In this document: positions 10,101 to 25,100 of the stretch, one piece after another
Layout: each line of letters opens with the position of its first letter
How positions within the stretch are numbered: the stretch's first letter is position 1
Assembly (NCBI GenBank): GCA_964036195.1
Contig: OZ038450.1
Coordinates: forward strand, 3,846,701-3,910,700
Source: Sphaerolaimus hirsutus
Lineage: Eukaryota; Nematoda; Chromadorea; Monhysterida; Sphaerolaimidae
Length of the DNA stretch: 64,000 bases
Reading direction: 5' to 3'
Made by a program: the position numbers and the translations under genes
Notes under the pieces: model-generated
What the model was told of the DNA's origin: nothing
Database searches by the model: none
The model's input: the letters and a program-made list of their open reading frames with translations, nothing else

Positions 10101-13100
10101 TGCAGCAAAGCACCGAAACCGAAGCCAAACCTGAACAACATCCAGAAAAATTGGACGCGGGCCAAAAATCACAATCAGGTTCAGAACCAGATGAAAATGT
10201 TTCCGAAAGTGAGGAAAGTGTAGCTGACGATTGGGAGGCGGGGCTTGAGTCTGAATCCGAGAAAGAACCGGATACAGCCCCTCCTGTTGTAGAAGATAAG
10301 TCCAGCAAGGATGATGCTGTTAATGGACACGTTGCTCAGGTGTGTACTTTTTCAGTTTTTCAGCAAGATCGTTTTCGCACTTTCACATCAGACACCTTAG
10401 ACTATTTCAGCAGTATTTTAGCCAGGGTTTTTGAGCGGGGTGGTTGTATGTATACGGAGCTCGGCGAATGGGGGGGGGGGTGCCCCTCCCCCTAAAATTT
10501 CGCCCCTGTAGTAAGGCACTGACACCATGGCGCTTGAGCCATTCATTGGCGCCACGTCATGTGTATGGAGCCATTGACGTTGGTATTGGCGCCGAAGACC
10601 GATGTGTATGTAAATCTTTATGTATTTTGCTTACATATACGGCGATCTTGATACATTGTATGCATTTGGTCAGTATTTGAGGCTGCCGAGACCGGTCTGA
10701 TAAAAGTAAGTGCTGTGTTAAGCAAAAATGCGCGCTTGCGCCCTAATGTTCACACAGCACCCAGTATTTTTACGGCTTTTTACCCCCAATTTTCAATTTC
10801 CAGAAGCCAAAAATTGTGGAAAAACCCGTGGAGCCGCCGTCTGTGGCTCCATTGACGTCCGGTCGACCTGAAGACCCGCCTGAGAAAATTCCGCAGAATG
10901 AAACAAAAGAGGAGGCGAGGATCAGGATTGTTCGCAGAATCAAGGTTTTTTGGGGTATTTTCTGGGGTTACCTGAAGCTATTCACTTTCGTTTCAGCAGC
11001 CTTTACGCGGTTTCGTGTGCCGACAAAAAAGAAGTGAGACGGTTCCATAATTCCATAATAACGTTCGATATCTGCAAGAAATAGCAGTTATTTAGGCGAG
11101 TGTGCTCACTAGTTAAGCGTACACACATGCCGATTTGCAGATAATTTGAACCTGCCGTTCAAGACTTATAGGCATTTGAGGATGAATTTCAGTTGTCGGT
11201 TCGGTTTTTGTTGTGAACCCGAACCGACAACTGAAATTCGTTTTCAAACTTGAATGACATGCACTAATTGTCAGCAAGTTGTGTACACTCAACTAGTGAT
11301 TATACATCACTGTTGCAGATGTGTAACTTGTTTCCGGAATTTGGAACTTTTCACTTTCAATTTTTTTGTCGGTACAAAATGCAGTGTAAATGTGGCTTAA
11401 CCATTTATGTGAAATTTATCATTTAAAGTTTTTAATATTTATACGATAAAATACAAAAAAAACCGCGGATGGAGCGAACGACCCACGTTTAGGTTGTTTT
11501 ATATAGAGAACGCTGTTCAAAATCAGCCAAAACTTGGAGGATACACAGTTAAGTGAATGAGAATATCTTCATTTTCATTACCGGAAGTAAATCACGTAAT
11601 TAGACAGCACTAATATCTAGCCGTAACGTTCTCCGAGACCCTACACACACTGGTTGACAACGACAGCGAATGTCAACCGGTTCCAATCCCAATTCAAAGC
11701 TTGCTGACGAGCCGACAAACGGCGTTCAAATGAGAAAGTGTTGAATCATGTTGCAAATGAAGCTGCAGTGTGGAGTACTGTATTGCGGAATCTGCAATGC
11801 CAAAAATACCACCCTCGATTTATCGTATGGGTGATGCCAAGTCACAAAATTACACTAAAAACTGAGTGTTCCACAACTCACCCAAAATGTGGCCGTTTGG
11901 GTTGCAAACTTCAGCATAGGTGTCCTATGGAGTCTACTGTATTGTGTTAAATTTTCATTGTGATAGCTTAGCTCGAGCTATCGCGTTTTTCCAGCGGTAA
12001 CTGAAGATGCCCACCCTGTACAAGGCGCGCAAGAAGTAAATATATGTGTATACAATAATGCGTAGTGTTACTTGTCAGCAAGCTTTGAATTCGGATCAGG
12101 ACCAGTTGACATTCGGTGTCATTGTCAACTAATGCGTACAAAGCCGAGTACCCCACCCAGTTCTCGCACAATCACACACACACTTTAAACACTATCAACC
12201 CCAACCCCAACCCCAACCCCCCACCCACAACAGTCGCGCGCAAAAGCCGCCCTATCATCGTCGCAATGCAACCCCCGTCTGCGCTCGCCCGTCGTCTGCG
12301 TACTGGGCCACGTGGACACGGGCAAGACCAAGATGTTGGACAGAATCAGGAGGAGCAACGTGCAGGACAACGAGGCGGGCGGCATCACGCAGCAGATCGG
12401 CGCTACTAGGGTGCCCGATTATACGATTTTGGAACAGGGAAAGTGCGTGAAGGATGTGAGTTTGCGGGGCTTGGGGCTACTCGAGATGCTTTTTAAGTGT
12501 CATTATTCAGGGGTCTCCAGGATTTTGACCGTCGCGGGGTTTGGATAGATAGCAAATAGCTCCCCCGGAGGCAGGAACATAGCCAGGATTTTTGAGCGGG
12601 GGGGGGATTGTTTACGGGGGGGCGCCCCCTTAAAATTTAACCCCGGTAATAGAGGAATGGCGCTGGCGCCATTTGTAGGTGTTGCCTGGCGTTGCCATTG
12701 GCGCCAAAAACCGATGTATATGTATGAATTTCACATACATATGCAGCGACGCGGTCTCATTTAGTGCATTTGCACGGCATTTGAGGCCGCCGATACCGGT
12801 GGGCTGAAGTTTACAGTCATATGAAAAGGGTAAATGCGCGCTGGCGCGGTAAGTGTTTACACACCACCCTTGGAAAATGTCCCAAAAATTGCCAGTCCCG
12901 GTAACTTTCTTTCGATTTCCCGGGAAGGGGGGTGGGCGCCCCCCCCGTTAGGGTTCAAACGATATATCGTATCGAATATCGAATATCGGATATCGACCAT
13001 TTTTTAATATCGAATATCGAATATCGATATCGAAAATTTTGAAAAAATATCGAATATCGAATATCGATATCGAAAATTTTGAAAAAATATCGAATATCGA

Positions 13101-16100
13101 TATCGAATATCGACCATTTTTTCGATATATCGAACATGTATTGTGTCCCCAAATTTACTTTTCATTTTCATTTTGAGATGTTTATGGTTGATCTGATGTG
13201 CTTATAGTATTGTATTTGATGAGTAAAAGTACAGTATTTATAATTTCATTGTTGTTGGAGTGCTAAATTTGAAGCCAGAAAACGCTGATATACTTTTTTT
13301 TTGCAACATGCCCTTAAGCAATTAGGTTAGGATGAACTGTAATATCTACCAATTGTTATTTGTCTGATACACTTTGATTCATCATGTTTTTCTTCTATTT
13401 TCTACCATTGAGTGATGTAAAGCTTGTTAAAATCACTTGTACCATTCAAATTTCAGTAAAGAGATGATTAAACATGTGTGCAACCACATGAAAATACAAT
13501 ATGCCACTTGAAATATGCCTTGCTATACCAAAAGCATATCGCAATATCGAATATCGAATATCGACCATTTTTCAATATCGAATATCGAATATCGATATCG
13601 AGGTTCCATATCGTATCGATATCGAATATCGAGTTTCAGAAAAAAATATCGAATATCGAATATCGATATCAAAAATTTTGAAAAAATATCGAATATCGAA
13701 TATCGATATCGAAAAGTCATATCGTTTGAACCCTACCCCCCGTGTCTACGTTTCTGCCGGAGGGATAGATATATGAAAACATTTTTGGGGGGTGTTCACT
13801 GGGTTTCAATATGTAGCTCTTTTCAAGGTGCAGAAAGCAGAAAACAGGGAAAACGGGGAAGATAGGTTAAAAATAGCTGAAAAAAGTTAATAACTCACCG
13901 GAGACCCCTGTCTCTATTGTAATTAACATTTCAATTCCATGCTTTATTTTATAGTGTTTTTGTTTTATGTGTTGTGTTTGTTCGCAGTTCAAACCGGACA
14001 AATTGAAGTTGCCTGGGTTCTTGGTGATCGACACCCCTGGCCACGAGTCTTTCAGGTAGGTTCTAGTTCTTTTGATGCCGTTTTTTCACACAGAGAAGCT
14101 TCTGTGAAGTTTCAAACAAACAGGGGTGGAAAAAAGTTTTAAAAACCGGCTTTTTCAAAAGTTCCCACGTTGTGAGTAGTGCGTCGAAACAATTTAACGG
14201 GAAACGGCAAAAAATTTAAGCTTTCCTGAAAACTAAATGGGAAATTTTGTTTTGCAATTCCGGAAAAAACGAAAAGCAAAAATTCCACGGAAGCGGTAGA
14301 AAATTTTGTCGGAAACTGAAAAAAATTGCAGAAATTTTGCTGGGAACAAAAAATTGCAGAAATTTTGCCGGAAATCGAAAATGAGGCGAAAAAAATCTTC
14401 AGAAGCATTGCTGGCAAAAGATTGAATGAACGGCGTTTTAGACTTATTGTCAGTACTTTTCTATTGCATGCGGCGCGTGAGGTGGGTCAATGCATGTGCA
14501 ACCGACGTCATTATGCGGTTTAGGCGGATTAACGTAAGGCGGCGTTTACACGGATTTCATGGCTACGACAAATTTTTTTTTAAAGTTCCATAACTCCGGA
14601 ATAAAGTTCCATATTCAAGAGTAAAAATGGTTGAGTATATATCATACTTAGTTGTATATGTGTGTGTAAATTCAGTTCAATTGGCTTAGTCATTAAATAG
14701 TTATGGACCTTAAAATTTTCTTTATTCCGCCTGGCCTTCCGACAGCTTTCCGACAAATCTGAAAAAAACTCCATTTTCACGCTGCGACAGTGTGACGATC
14801 ACAGATGGTCGTCACGCACAGCATGCGACAAATCATCAAAATTGTTGATAACTGTCAAAAGCTGTGAACGTGTTTTTTATGTGACGACAATGTGACTTAT
14901 AAAGAAAACAGAAAGTTGAGCCAGAAAAAGAAAAAAATGAGGTTGAAAAACAGAAAATTGAGGCAGAAAATGGAAAAAAGCAGAAAAACCGGGAATTGAG
15001 CCGGAAAATGGAAAAAAGGCAGAAAAACTAAAAATTTGGCCAGAAAACTGAAATGAGCCAGAAAAAGAAAACAGAAAATTTAGTGGCTAGGAAAAATTTC
15101 AACGGCCGGAAAACGGAAAAAATTTGCCTGCGGAAAATGGAAAAGGAAATTTTACATCCTAATCATGACACTTTATTAGCATTCTTACTGTTAACTGTGA
15201 TGCTTTTAAAATTGTTTTTGTATTATTTAGTTGACATTGAGTTGACACAAATTTGCGATGTCAACTAGCGTGTGTGGGCCCAATCAGCCAGCTATCTGTC
15301 TATCTATCTGGGGCGATTTTTTAAAAATTTTGCCCAAATTTTTGCTCAAAATTGATTTTTTTGTACTTTTTTAGTTTTTCACCTTCAAAATCGCTATTTC
15401 ATGTAAAAGCGCCATGGCGCTAGCGCCAAAGCAAAAAGCGCCATGGCGCTTGGCGCTAAAATGCTCTGGCGCCATTGGCGCTTGGCGCCATGGCGCTTTT
15501 GGCGCTTGGCGCTATTTTCCGGTGGCGCCATTGGCGCTTGGCGCGAGCATTTTAAAAAGCGCCAAAAAAGCGCCAGAGAATGAAAAATTTACGCTGCGAT
15601 AACTGACTGCGAATTGCATAAGCTCGATGGCCAATTCATTTTATGGCTATTTTTTATTCTTATGAATGAAGTGTGCATCATACTACCGGTCTAATAAGTC
15701 TTTAAAGTCATGTAAAATGCCCTGTAAAATGTGAAACATATTGAAATTTGACATTCTATGCGGTCTTTCAAATGACATTTTACAGAATATGTTACATGAC
15801 ATTTGACATTTTACAGGTGTATTTTTACAAAACTTTTGGCATTTTACTGGTAATTTGACACTTAACAGAGTTTTACAAGGTCTGGGAGTGTCCCCAGGTG
15901 GAATTACTACCTTTAGTGTTAAGCAAGAAAGCTTTTTGGCTTTCATTAGGTTATTATTACGTTCTGGGAAACGATAGAAGTCATAAGGTGATGAAACTGA
16001 TAGGTGAACTGTGCCTGCGTCATAAAAGGAAAATATTTTGGCGCTGGCGCCATTGGCGCTTGGCGCCATAGCCTCCTGGCGCCATTGGCGCTTGGCGCCA

Positions 16101-19100
16101 TGGTCTGGAAAAGCGCCATGGCGCTTTTGGCGCTTGGCGCTAAAATCCTGGCGCTTTTTACATCACTATTCATGTGTTTCATTGCCTATTTTCAACTAAT
16201 TGTGTACTATATATACTTATATAGTTGTTTTTCACCTACTTTTAGTGATTTTTTCCTTCTATACCTTGGAAGAGCCTATAGGTACATTGCACCCACACAG
16301 GGGTCTCCAAGATTTTGGCCCTCGCGGGGGCTGGATAGATAGCAAATCACTCCTCCAGAGGGTTAGATAGCTGAAAAATTTTCTGGAGGAGGCTTGGGGG
16401 GGCTCCCGGGGGCAAAATATATAGGCTTTTACAAGGTAAAGAAGGCAGAAAGGAGGAAAAATTGCTAATAATAGGTTAAAAGTAGCCAAAAGTAGGTTTA
16501 AAATGGCTTAAAATAGGTATATAACCATGTATTTATATAGCTAAAAACCATGATTTTGAAGGTGAAAAACTATAAAAAGGTGCAAAAATTAGCAATTTTG
16601 AGTGAAGATTGGGGCAAAATTTCTCAAAAATCATTCAAGATAGATAGATAGCTGAGGGATTTGGGGGGGGGGTCTCATGGGGTAGTAGCCAAAAATTTTG
16701 CCTTGGGATAGATAGATAGCTGAGCAGCCTCCGGTATAGATAGATAGCTGGCTGATTTGGGGAGGGGGCAGCCCCCCCAGTCAGTCCCCCCCTAGGAGAC
16801 CCCTGCACCCACACAAAACTGGCTTTTGTTTACTATGATCCTTCACAAAAATTTGTAGTGAAATAATTAGGGTTCAAAACAATATATCGTATAGAATATC
16901 AAATATCAGATATTGACCATTTTTTAATATTGAATATCGATTTCGGAAATTTTGAAAAAATATCGAATATAGAATATCAATATCAAAAATTTTGGCAAAA
17001 TATTGAATATCAATATTGAATAATGACCATTCTTTTGATATATCGAACCTGTGTTTTGTCCCTAAATTAAATTATCATTTTCATTTTGAAAAATTTATGA
17101 TTGATTTGATGTGCTGATGAGTAAAAGTACAGTATTTATAATGTTATTTTTGTTGGAGTGCTAAATTTGAAGCCAGAAAATGCTGATATGCTATTTTTTG
17201 CAACATGCCCTTAAGCAATTAGGTTATAAGTATGAACTGTAATATCTACAAATATCTCAATTGTTATTTGTCTGATACACTTTGATTCATCATGTTTTTC
17301 ATCCATGTTCTACTTTTGAGTGAGTAAACCTTGTTAAAATCACTTGTACCATTCACATTTCAGTAAAAAGATGATTAACCATGTGTGGAACCACATGAAA
17401 TACAATATGCCACTTGAAATATCCTTGCTATACCAGAAGCAAATCGCAATATCAAATATTAAAATTATTGAATATCAACCATTTTTAATTTCAAATATTG
17501 AATATCGATATCAAGGTTCCAATATCATATTGATATTGAATATCGAGTGTCAGAAAAAAATATTGAATATTGAATATCAATATTGAAAAGTCATATTGTT
17601 CAAACCCTAGAAATAATGCCCCTAGAAATAATGATTTTAACAGGGTTCACAACAGTCAAAATCAGAAAATGGAAGAAAAACATGATGAATCAAATTGTAC
17701 CAGGAAAACAATAATTGGTATCAATATAAAACATCCCAGTCCATACTTATAACAGTTGCTTAATGGTATTTTGTAAGAAAAGCAGCATAAATATCAACAC
17801 TTTCTGGTAGGTAGGAAACCAAACTAAATACAAGAAATGTTGAATAAGCACTCCAACAAAAATGAAATTGTAAATACTTAACTTTTACTCCTCAACAAAA
17901 ATCTTATACACACATCCTACATATCTCAAAATGAAAATAAAAAGATAATTTGGGGGCACAAAACAGGTTCGATATATCAGAAAAATGGTCGATATTTGAT
18001 ATCGATAGTAAAAAATGGTCGGTATTCGATATTGATATTTGAAAATGGTCAATATTCAATATTGATATTCTATATTTTTTCAAAATTTTCGATGTTGATA
18101 TTTGATATGAAAAAACAGTCGATATCCGATATTTGATACAATATATTGTCTGAACCCTAACGGTAGATGCCACTGCATAAAAAAATCGATGATGGGTCAC
18201 ATAACAGGGGGGTCTGACATGCAAAGTGTATTTTGGATGGCATTCAGTCCCAGGGAAAGTAGTACTGCAGTGTGCAATGAACTGCAACCAACCTAATCCA
18301 ATTTTCCAGGGCATTTTGAATAACTTGCATGCCAATTTGACATTGGGACTTTTACAGAGTCTGGGGTTTACCAAAATACTGCATTTAAAGGTTTAAATCC
18401 AAAAAATTCCAAAAATTTCCAAATTCAAAAAGTTGCCAAAAACTCAAAAAGTGACAAAAAAATGCAAAAATCAGAAATTTGAAAACTATTTAGGGGAAAA
18501 ATTTGGAAATTTAAGTCATTTTTGAAAAAAAAAACAAAAAAAAACAACAAAAAAAATATAAATACTGTTTTCTGGAGGGGTTGCCATCATTAGCACCAGC
18601 AAGTCGCCTGCTGTTACGGTACCCTTGGGTGCCAGTGTCACTTTTTGGGAATGGCACTGTTGCCCCTGTAGTGTGATTAGGGTGTCAACCATTTTTTTTT
18701 GTTTCTGCTTTCTGCTGGCAAATTTGTCTCCATTTCCGTTTACTGGCTGCTTAAATTTTTTTCCATTTCCATTTTTCCGGCACATCTTCTGTTTTCCGGC
18801 ACATCTTCTGTTTTCTGGCTAAATTTTCAGTTGTCTTTCTAAATTTAATTCATTTTCATTTTCCAGCTCAATTTACTGTTTTCTGTTTCAGTCAAACTGG
18901 TAAACATGCACACAGGTTCTCAATTATGTGAATTTTTCCTATATCTAGCAAGATTTCCGCAAATTTTGTTATTTCTGGATCAATTTTTGCAATTTTTTTC
19001 TGTTTCCAGCAAAATTCCAGCATTTTTTTCCATTTCTGGCATAATTTCAGGAAATTTTTCTATTTCCGTTTTCCAGCCTTTCATTTAGCCATTTTCTGGC

Positions 19101-22100
19101 AAGTGCAAAATTTTGTCTGTTTCTGTTTTCTGCCAAAAAGTTTTTGTTGACACCCTAAGTGTGATGCCCTTGTTGGCTAGTGCCGCAAGGTGCCAGGTGT
19201 CTTTTCTAAGGAGTTGCATAGGTGCCTGTGTGGTGCGTAATGATGGCAATCCCTCCGGAAAAAAGTTTTTAAATTTTTAACTTTTTTCTAAATCAACTTT
19301 TCAAATTTTCAAAAATTCAAAAAAATTTCACCTAAAAAGTTTTCACATTTTTAATGTTTTTAATCATTCAATCTCTTCGAATTAAAAAAATTAAATTTAA
19401 AGCTTTAAATGCAGTATTTAGGTAGTTTTATGTTCAGATAACTGTCTAAACCTTATATTCATAGTTATGTGAACCACTTTATTGGTTCATTCACTCATCC
19501 ATCCAATACAAGCAAAGCAATGAACAGACATTTTCAAAATAGACACAAACCATCCACAAAACGCACACACTTTTTTCAATTCACTCAAATCATGCATAGT
19601 TGTTCAAAAGTATTTGTTTACTCGAAAAGTACGTATACTTGAGTACTGAGTAAATATGTTTACGTATACTTTGAAAAAAGTAGCTGTACTTGCTTTTATG
19701 TATACTTTTTGAAAGTACTCGAGTACAGAATACGTATTTCAGATAGGCTCTTTAAAGGCTTTTTAAGGCATAGATGGGAAAAAGGGGGAGAAAAAGCGAA
19801 AAACAGGGAAAAAACTGCTCAAAATAGGCACATAACACATGTACTTGTGAATTTGAAGGTCAAAATGGTCAAAAGGTATGAAAATGAGTGATTGTGAGTA
19901 ACAATTGGGCCAAAATTTTCCAAAAATACTCAAAAATACATTTTCTGGAGGGAAAGGTACTTTACTCATGTTTACTCATGAGTAAAAGTAAAAAAATTTA
20001 CTTGGCATTTTCTGTACTAAGGGGGGGAGTAAAAAATATATACTTTACGTTCATATACTTTAAAAATAGTTTGGTACTTTTAACAACTCTGGAATCATGA
20101 CTAGTGATGAAAAAGTGGCAAGCATTTCCCACCAAGCATTAAAAGTGCTGTGGCACGTTTTGCTCACCATGGCACTTTTCCATCACTAATCACTCCTATT
20201 CTTCTCTCAATCTTTTCACTTTTAAAAATGTTCAGTTCCCAGGGCCAGTGTAAACCGACTTTGAAAATGCCAAATGTCATGCAAAGTGTCCAAAGTTATG
20301 TAGATGCCCTGTAAAATTTTTATCATTTTTTAAGCTGTACAAACTGTATTTGTTCAAAGTGTCTTTGACATTTCATACCAATTCATCTCGCAGACGTCAT
20401 TTTGAGGCTTTTTGACCCAGTTTCACGTGTTTTTACAGGCTCAGATACACCACAAATCAATTGTGTTGACTGATTTAGCACATTGAACTTTTGACTACAT
20501 TGACTGGCCTTCAATTCCCTGAAAGATTCAGACAGTATTTTCAAATTTTTGAGTTTTGAAGAAAAGAAACATCAGTTTTAAGTGTTTTTTTCAACGTGTG
20601 CTCAAACAATTTTAAAGTCAAAAAAATTTAAAATTTGGAAACATTTTCAAATTTTCGTATCGTTTTTTACCATCGTTAGTGGTGCCATATTTTTCAGTGC
20701 CTTTAACATCGCCAATTAGGTATAGCATGACCATCTTTCAATTTTTCAGAAACTTAGCCAAATCAGCATGAGAAAATCTAGCATCACTGAACTGATGCCA
20801 AAATTGAATCCGACATGTCCTCCCAATCATTTTAAGTGTAGAATGGTCTAAATAAGTTGAAAAATGATTGAGATATGATAAATTTGATTTCTTTGTCGGA
20901 GACATGTAAATCAGCCTCGCTAGCGAGGCGTTCCGACAACTTTCCAACAAATTGCCATTTTATTTACAGATGCGTCTCAAAATCGTCGTCACAAGCTGTG
21001 AACGTGCTCTGCTTGTGACGACATTCCACAGGTGCCATCACCCAGTGGCATCAGAAGTCCTTGCAAAGTGCAAGAAATTCATGGCACATTCAAATCAATA
21101 TGTTGTGCCAACAATACCGTGGGTTTTTTAGAGCAAAAAATGGCTTTTTGAGTGCATCGTATCAAAATTTATGTTTGTCGGAGGCCACGAGGCCAATTTT
21201 TGTCGGAATTAACGAGGCCGATTTGTCGTCACATACCTAAAATTTGCAATTTTCATCGAAAAAAGGTCTGTGACGACACAATTTTTTTGTCGTCACACGA
21301 AATCCGTGTAAACACGGCCTAACGTTTGTAGATAAAAAATGAAATAGAGACAGAAATGATCGAGTGCATGATCACATGCCACACAATGCGCCTTGATAAA
21401 ACTACGCAAAGTTTTTACCTGCATATGAATGACAGCCAGTTGCAAATAACTTTTCGAAATTAATTCTGCAAATTAATTAATTCTGCAACGTTCTGCAAAT
21501 CATTGATAATTCCCCCGCCCACGGCTGAGAAGTTCATTTGTAACATCACAATTAAATCACTGCATTGTATTATATTTTACTTTACATATGAATATTTGTG
21601 CTAACGGCGCATGTAGCACAGCCATTGACCCAAGCCACGCGCCGCATGCACAAATGAACAATGTGGGGAAAACAGCCTCATTTTTATAGAAATGTTCAAT
21701 CAAAATTCATTAGTGGTGTCTCTCGCAATACTGAAATCGTCAACGAAAACCAGGGGTTAGCCGCGCACCGTGTAAAATAGGGAATAAAAATGAAGATATT
21801 AATGGGCGCTTCTCATTTTATGAGATTTGAAAAATTTCTGTGACGTTTTACATAGCGTTTTTCATGGTGCGTGACTCTCCCCTGGCTCCACAGCAGGGGT
21901 CTCCTAGGGGGGGGGCTGGGGGGGGGGCTGCCCCCCCCCCAAATCGGCCAGCTATCTATCTATCCCAGAGGCCGCTCAGCTATCTAACTATCCCGAGGCC
22001 AAATTTTTGGCTACTACCCCAAAAGACCCCCCCCAAATCGCTCAGCTATCTATCTATCTGGAGTGGTTTTTGAGAAATTTTGCCCCAATTTTCACTCAAA

Positions 22101-25100
22101 ATCACTAATGTTCGCACCTTTTTATAGTTTTTCACCTTCAAAATCGTGCTTTCCGGCTATATACATGTTAAATACCCATTTTTAGCCATTTTATACCTAC
22201 TTTTGGCTACTTTTAACTGATTATTAGCGATTTTATCCCCTTTCTGCCTTCTTAACCTTGAAAAAGCCCTTTATATTGTGCCCCCGCCAGCCCCCCCCCA
22301 AGCCCCCCCCCAGCCCCCCCCCAGAAAAATTTTCCAGCTATCTATCCCTCCGGAGGAGCGATTTGCTATCTATCCAGCCCCCGCGAGGGCCAAAATCCTG
22401 GAGACCCCTGCTCCACAGTACCTTTTTACCTTAATTTGGTTCATTTTTTCAGCAATTTGCGCTCGCGTGGTTCATCTCTGTGCGATTTGGCTATTCTAAT
22501 CGTTGACATTATGCACGGATTGGAACCGCAAACGATCGAATCGATAAATTTGTTGAGAAAGAGAGGCACTCCGTTTGTGGTAGCGCTTAACAAGGTGAAT
22601 GTTTATAATAGTTTATTGTGTTTTTAGTAATTTTCTACAGTAAACTCCCTCAAAATCAAGAATTGATGCTGTCCATTCATAACCGCAAACTTCAAACTCT
22701 ATTTTTGTATTCATTCCGCCTTCGAGGATATTCTCGCTGCCAATCAATGTATGCTATACAAGGGAAGTTGCCGTATTTTACCGAATAGGCCACATCACGT
22801 GTAAAATTTGCGCGAAATTCACACGAAATGAAAGATAGGTCTGTGCATGTAAACTCGGTGCGCATGTATTTTAACCCGGTGCCCATGTAGACCCGGTGCA
22901 CATGTTCAACCGTCCGTGCGCACCAATTTACATGGGCACCGGTCTACATGGGCACCGGATTTATATGCATGGGGTCTACATGCGCACAATACCCATGTAC
23001 AAGTACAATGCAGTGTTGCTGAAATACTGGCATTTTTGAAAAGCATAAACATAAATACCTTTTCCAAATTTCAAGTATAAATACTAAAACGTATTTATAT
23101 TACTAAAATACCTAGGTAAACGTAAAATAAATGTAAACATAAAAATTTCGAGAAGTGCTCTGATATTATGTAAGTAATATTTACCAAGGGTGAGATAACA
23201 TGTTTTTGGAAAACGTAAACGTAAGTATAAATACCTGAATACCCGGGTATTTCGGGTAAACATAAATACGTTTTTGCAACATTGGTACAATGTCATCCAC
23301 CCCTCACCCATTCATTCAGAATATATGGTAGATTTGATTGTGGAGTGCGCAGTCGGTAGACTAAATATTTACGCTCCACCGTATCGGCTATTTCTCCATT
23401 CGCCCAGGTCGACATGCTGTACAACTGGAAGTCGGACGCGCGCAAAGACATCCAGGCGTTGCTCAAATCGCAACCGCAAAACACGCAGCTAGAGTTCAAG
23501 GACCGCGTCAGCCTCGTGAAGCAGCAGTTTCAGGAACAGGTTGGATTTTGGCCGTTGGGGGTCGGGATTTTCAGTTTCTGGTATTTCCTCGAAATACCCC
23601 CTTGAATTAACCCCTCCCCCTTCTCGAAATACCCCCAGGTGTTTTCGAGCTGATGAAATTGGAAAAGTAACCGCCCCCATCGAAATACCCCCCCCCCCTC
23701 CCGTCTGGAGTAAGGTACACCATGTATGTAATGAACACAGGGCCGTATCCAGGGGGCGGCCCCTTCCCGGGGCGAGACCAGAAAGTGACCGGAAAATGCG
23801 ACTTTTCCAACGTCAGCGTAAAAAATTTTGCGCGCGAGCGCGCATTTTTCACCACACATGAGGTATTCTCATCAGATTTCCTTCATGTGGCCGAAAATCG
23901 TTAAAAATACACTTAATGGTGTGCTGTGTATGTATATTTACATACATATACAGCGTTCTATGGCGCTGGCGCCAACGCCAATAGCGCCATGGCGTGGCGC
24001 CTACTAATGGCGCCAGCGCCATGGCCCCATTCCACCATTCTGTAGGTAACTTTAGGTAGGTTATTCCTAGACCCTGCCCTGTAAACTGCCAAATGTCATG
24101 CAAAGTGTGGAAAGACATGTAACATTAAAAAAACTGTCAAACGTCCAGTAAAAATAGACATTTTGCAGAGGATTTTACATGGCTTTTGACACGTTGCATT
24201 ACATGTGACATTTTCAGCGTATTGGAGACTGGTGTGGCCCGTGATGATTGTAGAACGGTAGGAACATAATCCAATTTTCAAAAAGTGTAAATGGAATGTA
24301 AAAAAGTATGATTTTATAAGAAGTGTCTACGCAAGCTTTATGATAACTTATTTTAGTAAATTTTGAGTTTTGAAAATACTCAAATAAGCTAAATAGACAA
24401 AAAAGACAAATAACACTTCAAGCCACAAGGATCTTTTCTCTCTCTACTCGTGTAAATAATCTACTTAACCAATGACCCTCTAAATCCCCTAAATCATCCC
24501 CCCAACAATAACCCCCTAAATCATCCCCCAAACACCCCCAATCTACCCCCCCCCCAGGGTCTCAACGTGTGTCTGTACTGGGACAACTTGGACACGAGCG
24601 AGTACATCAGCATGGTGCCCACATCGGCCAGGGTCGGCGACGGGGTGGGCAACCTCATGGTGCACTTGGCGCTGTTCGCGCAGGAGAATTTGGCTGAAAG
24701 GTTGACCTTTGTCGACCATTTGCAGTGCACTACTCTGGAGGTTGGGTTCGGACTTGGGGTGGATGGAAATTTGATTCGATTCGATTTTCAGTGTTGTTGT
24801 TTTTTAATGGAGTTGAGGCTTGGCTTTATTTGGAGCGGTCGTTCACGGATAAAATAGCGATCACGTTTCAGCGGGTGCGGGAATATTCGATAACATTTCC
24901 TGTTGGGGTAGGCAACTCATTAATAGTAGCCCCCCGCACGGGTCCCACCTAGGGTTGAAAAAAAACGTTAAAAAATAAAAAATACATATCCAAAATCTAC
25001 ACACCCCCCTATCTCACACCCTTCAAATCAACCCAGGTGAAAGCCCTCACGGGCCTGGGGATGACAATCGATGTGATCCTAGTAAATGGCAGATTGCGAG

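Larger units (their letters stand above)
12508..13910. mobile_element. hAT-like element (CAGGGGTCTCC) carrying two nested insertions
   Basis: Left end CAGGGGTCTCC at 12508, right end GGAGACCCCTG ending 13910. Flanking octamers TCATTATT and TCTCTATT are only partly alike (6 of 8). Its body was entered by the 12572-13756 element, which was itself entered by the 12949-13735 element. Confidence 0.75.
14536..21320. mobile_element. Outer element with GTGACGAC words, filled with insertions
   Basis: Left GGCGTTTACACGGATTT at about 14540 is mirrored by AAATCCGTGTAAACACG ending near 21320, with AACGT on both flanks. Just inside both ends are the words TTTCCGACA, GTGACGAC and GTCGTCAC (14750-14890 and 20930-21300). 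Everything between about 14890 and 20730 appears to be later insertions. A related fragment with the same GTCGTCACA words lies at 38930-39130. Confidence 0.6.
14056..22452. other. EIF5B: eIF5B intron 9: 8.4-kb nest of transposons
   Basis: The largest intron. It is dominated by one outer element (about 14536-21320) with several others inside, followed by apparently unique AT-rich sequence at 21321-21885 and one more element at 21894-22410. No exon or RNA gene was seen in it. Confidence 0.8.

Noticed and set aside
12116-12409. 97-codon frame overlapping eIF5B exon 8
   Set aside because: The neighbouring frame encodes the GTPase P-loop; this one is a shadow extending into the upstream palindromic element.
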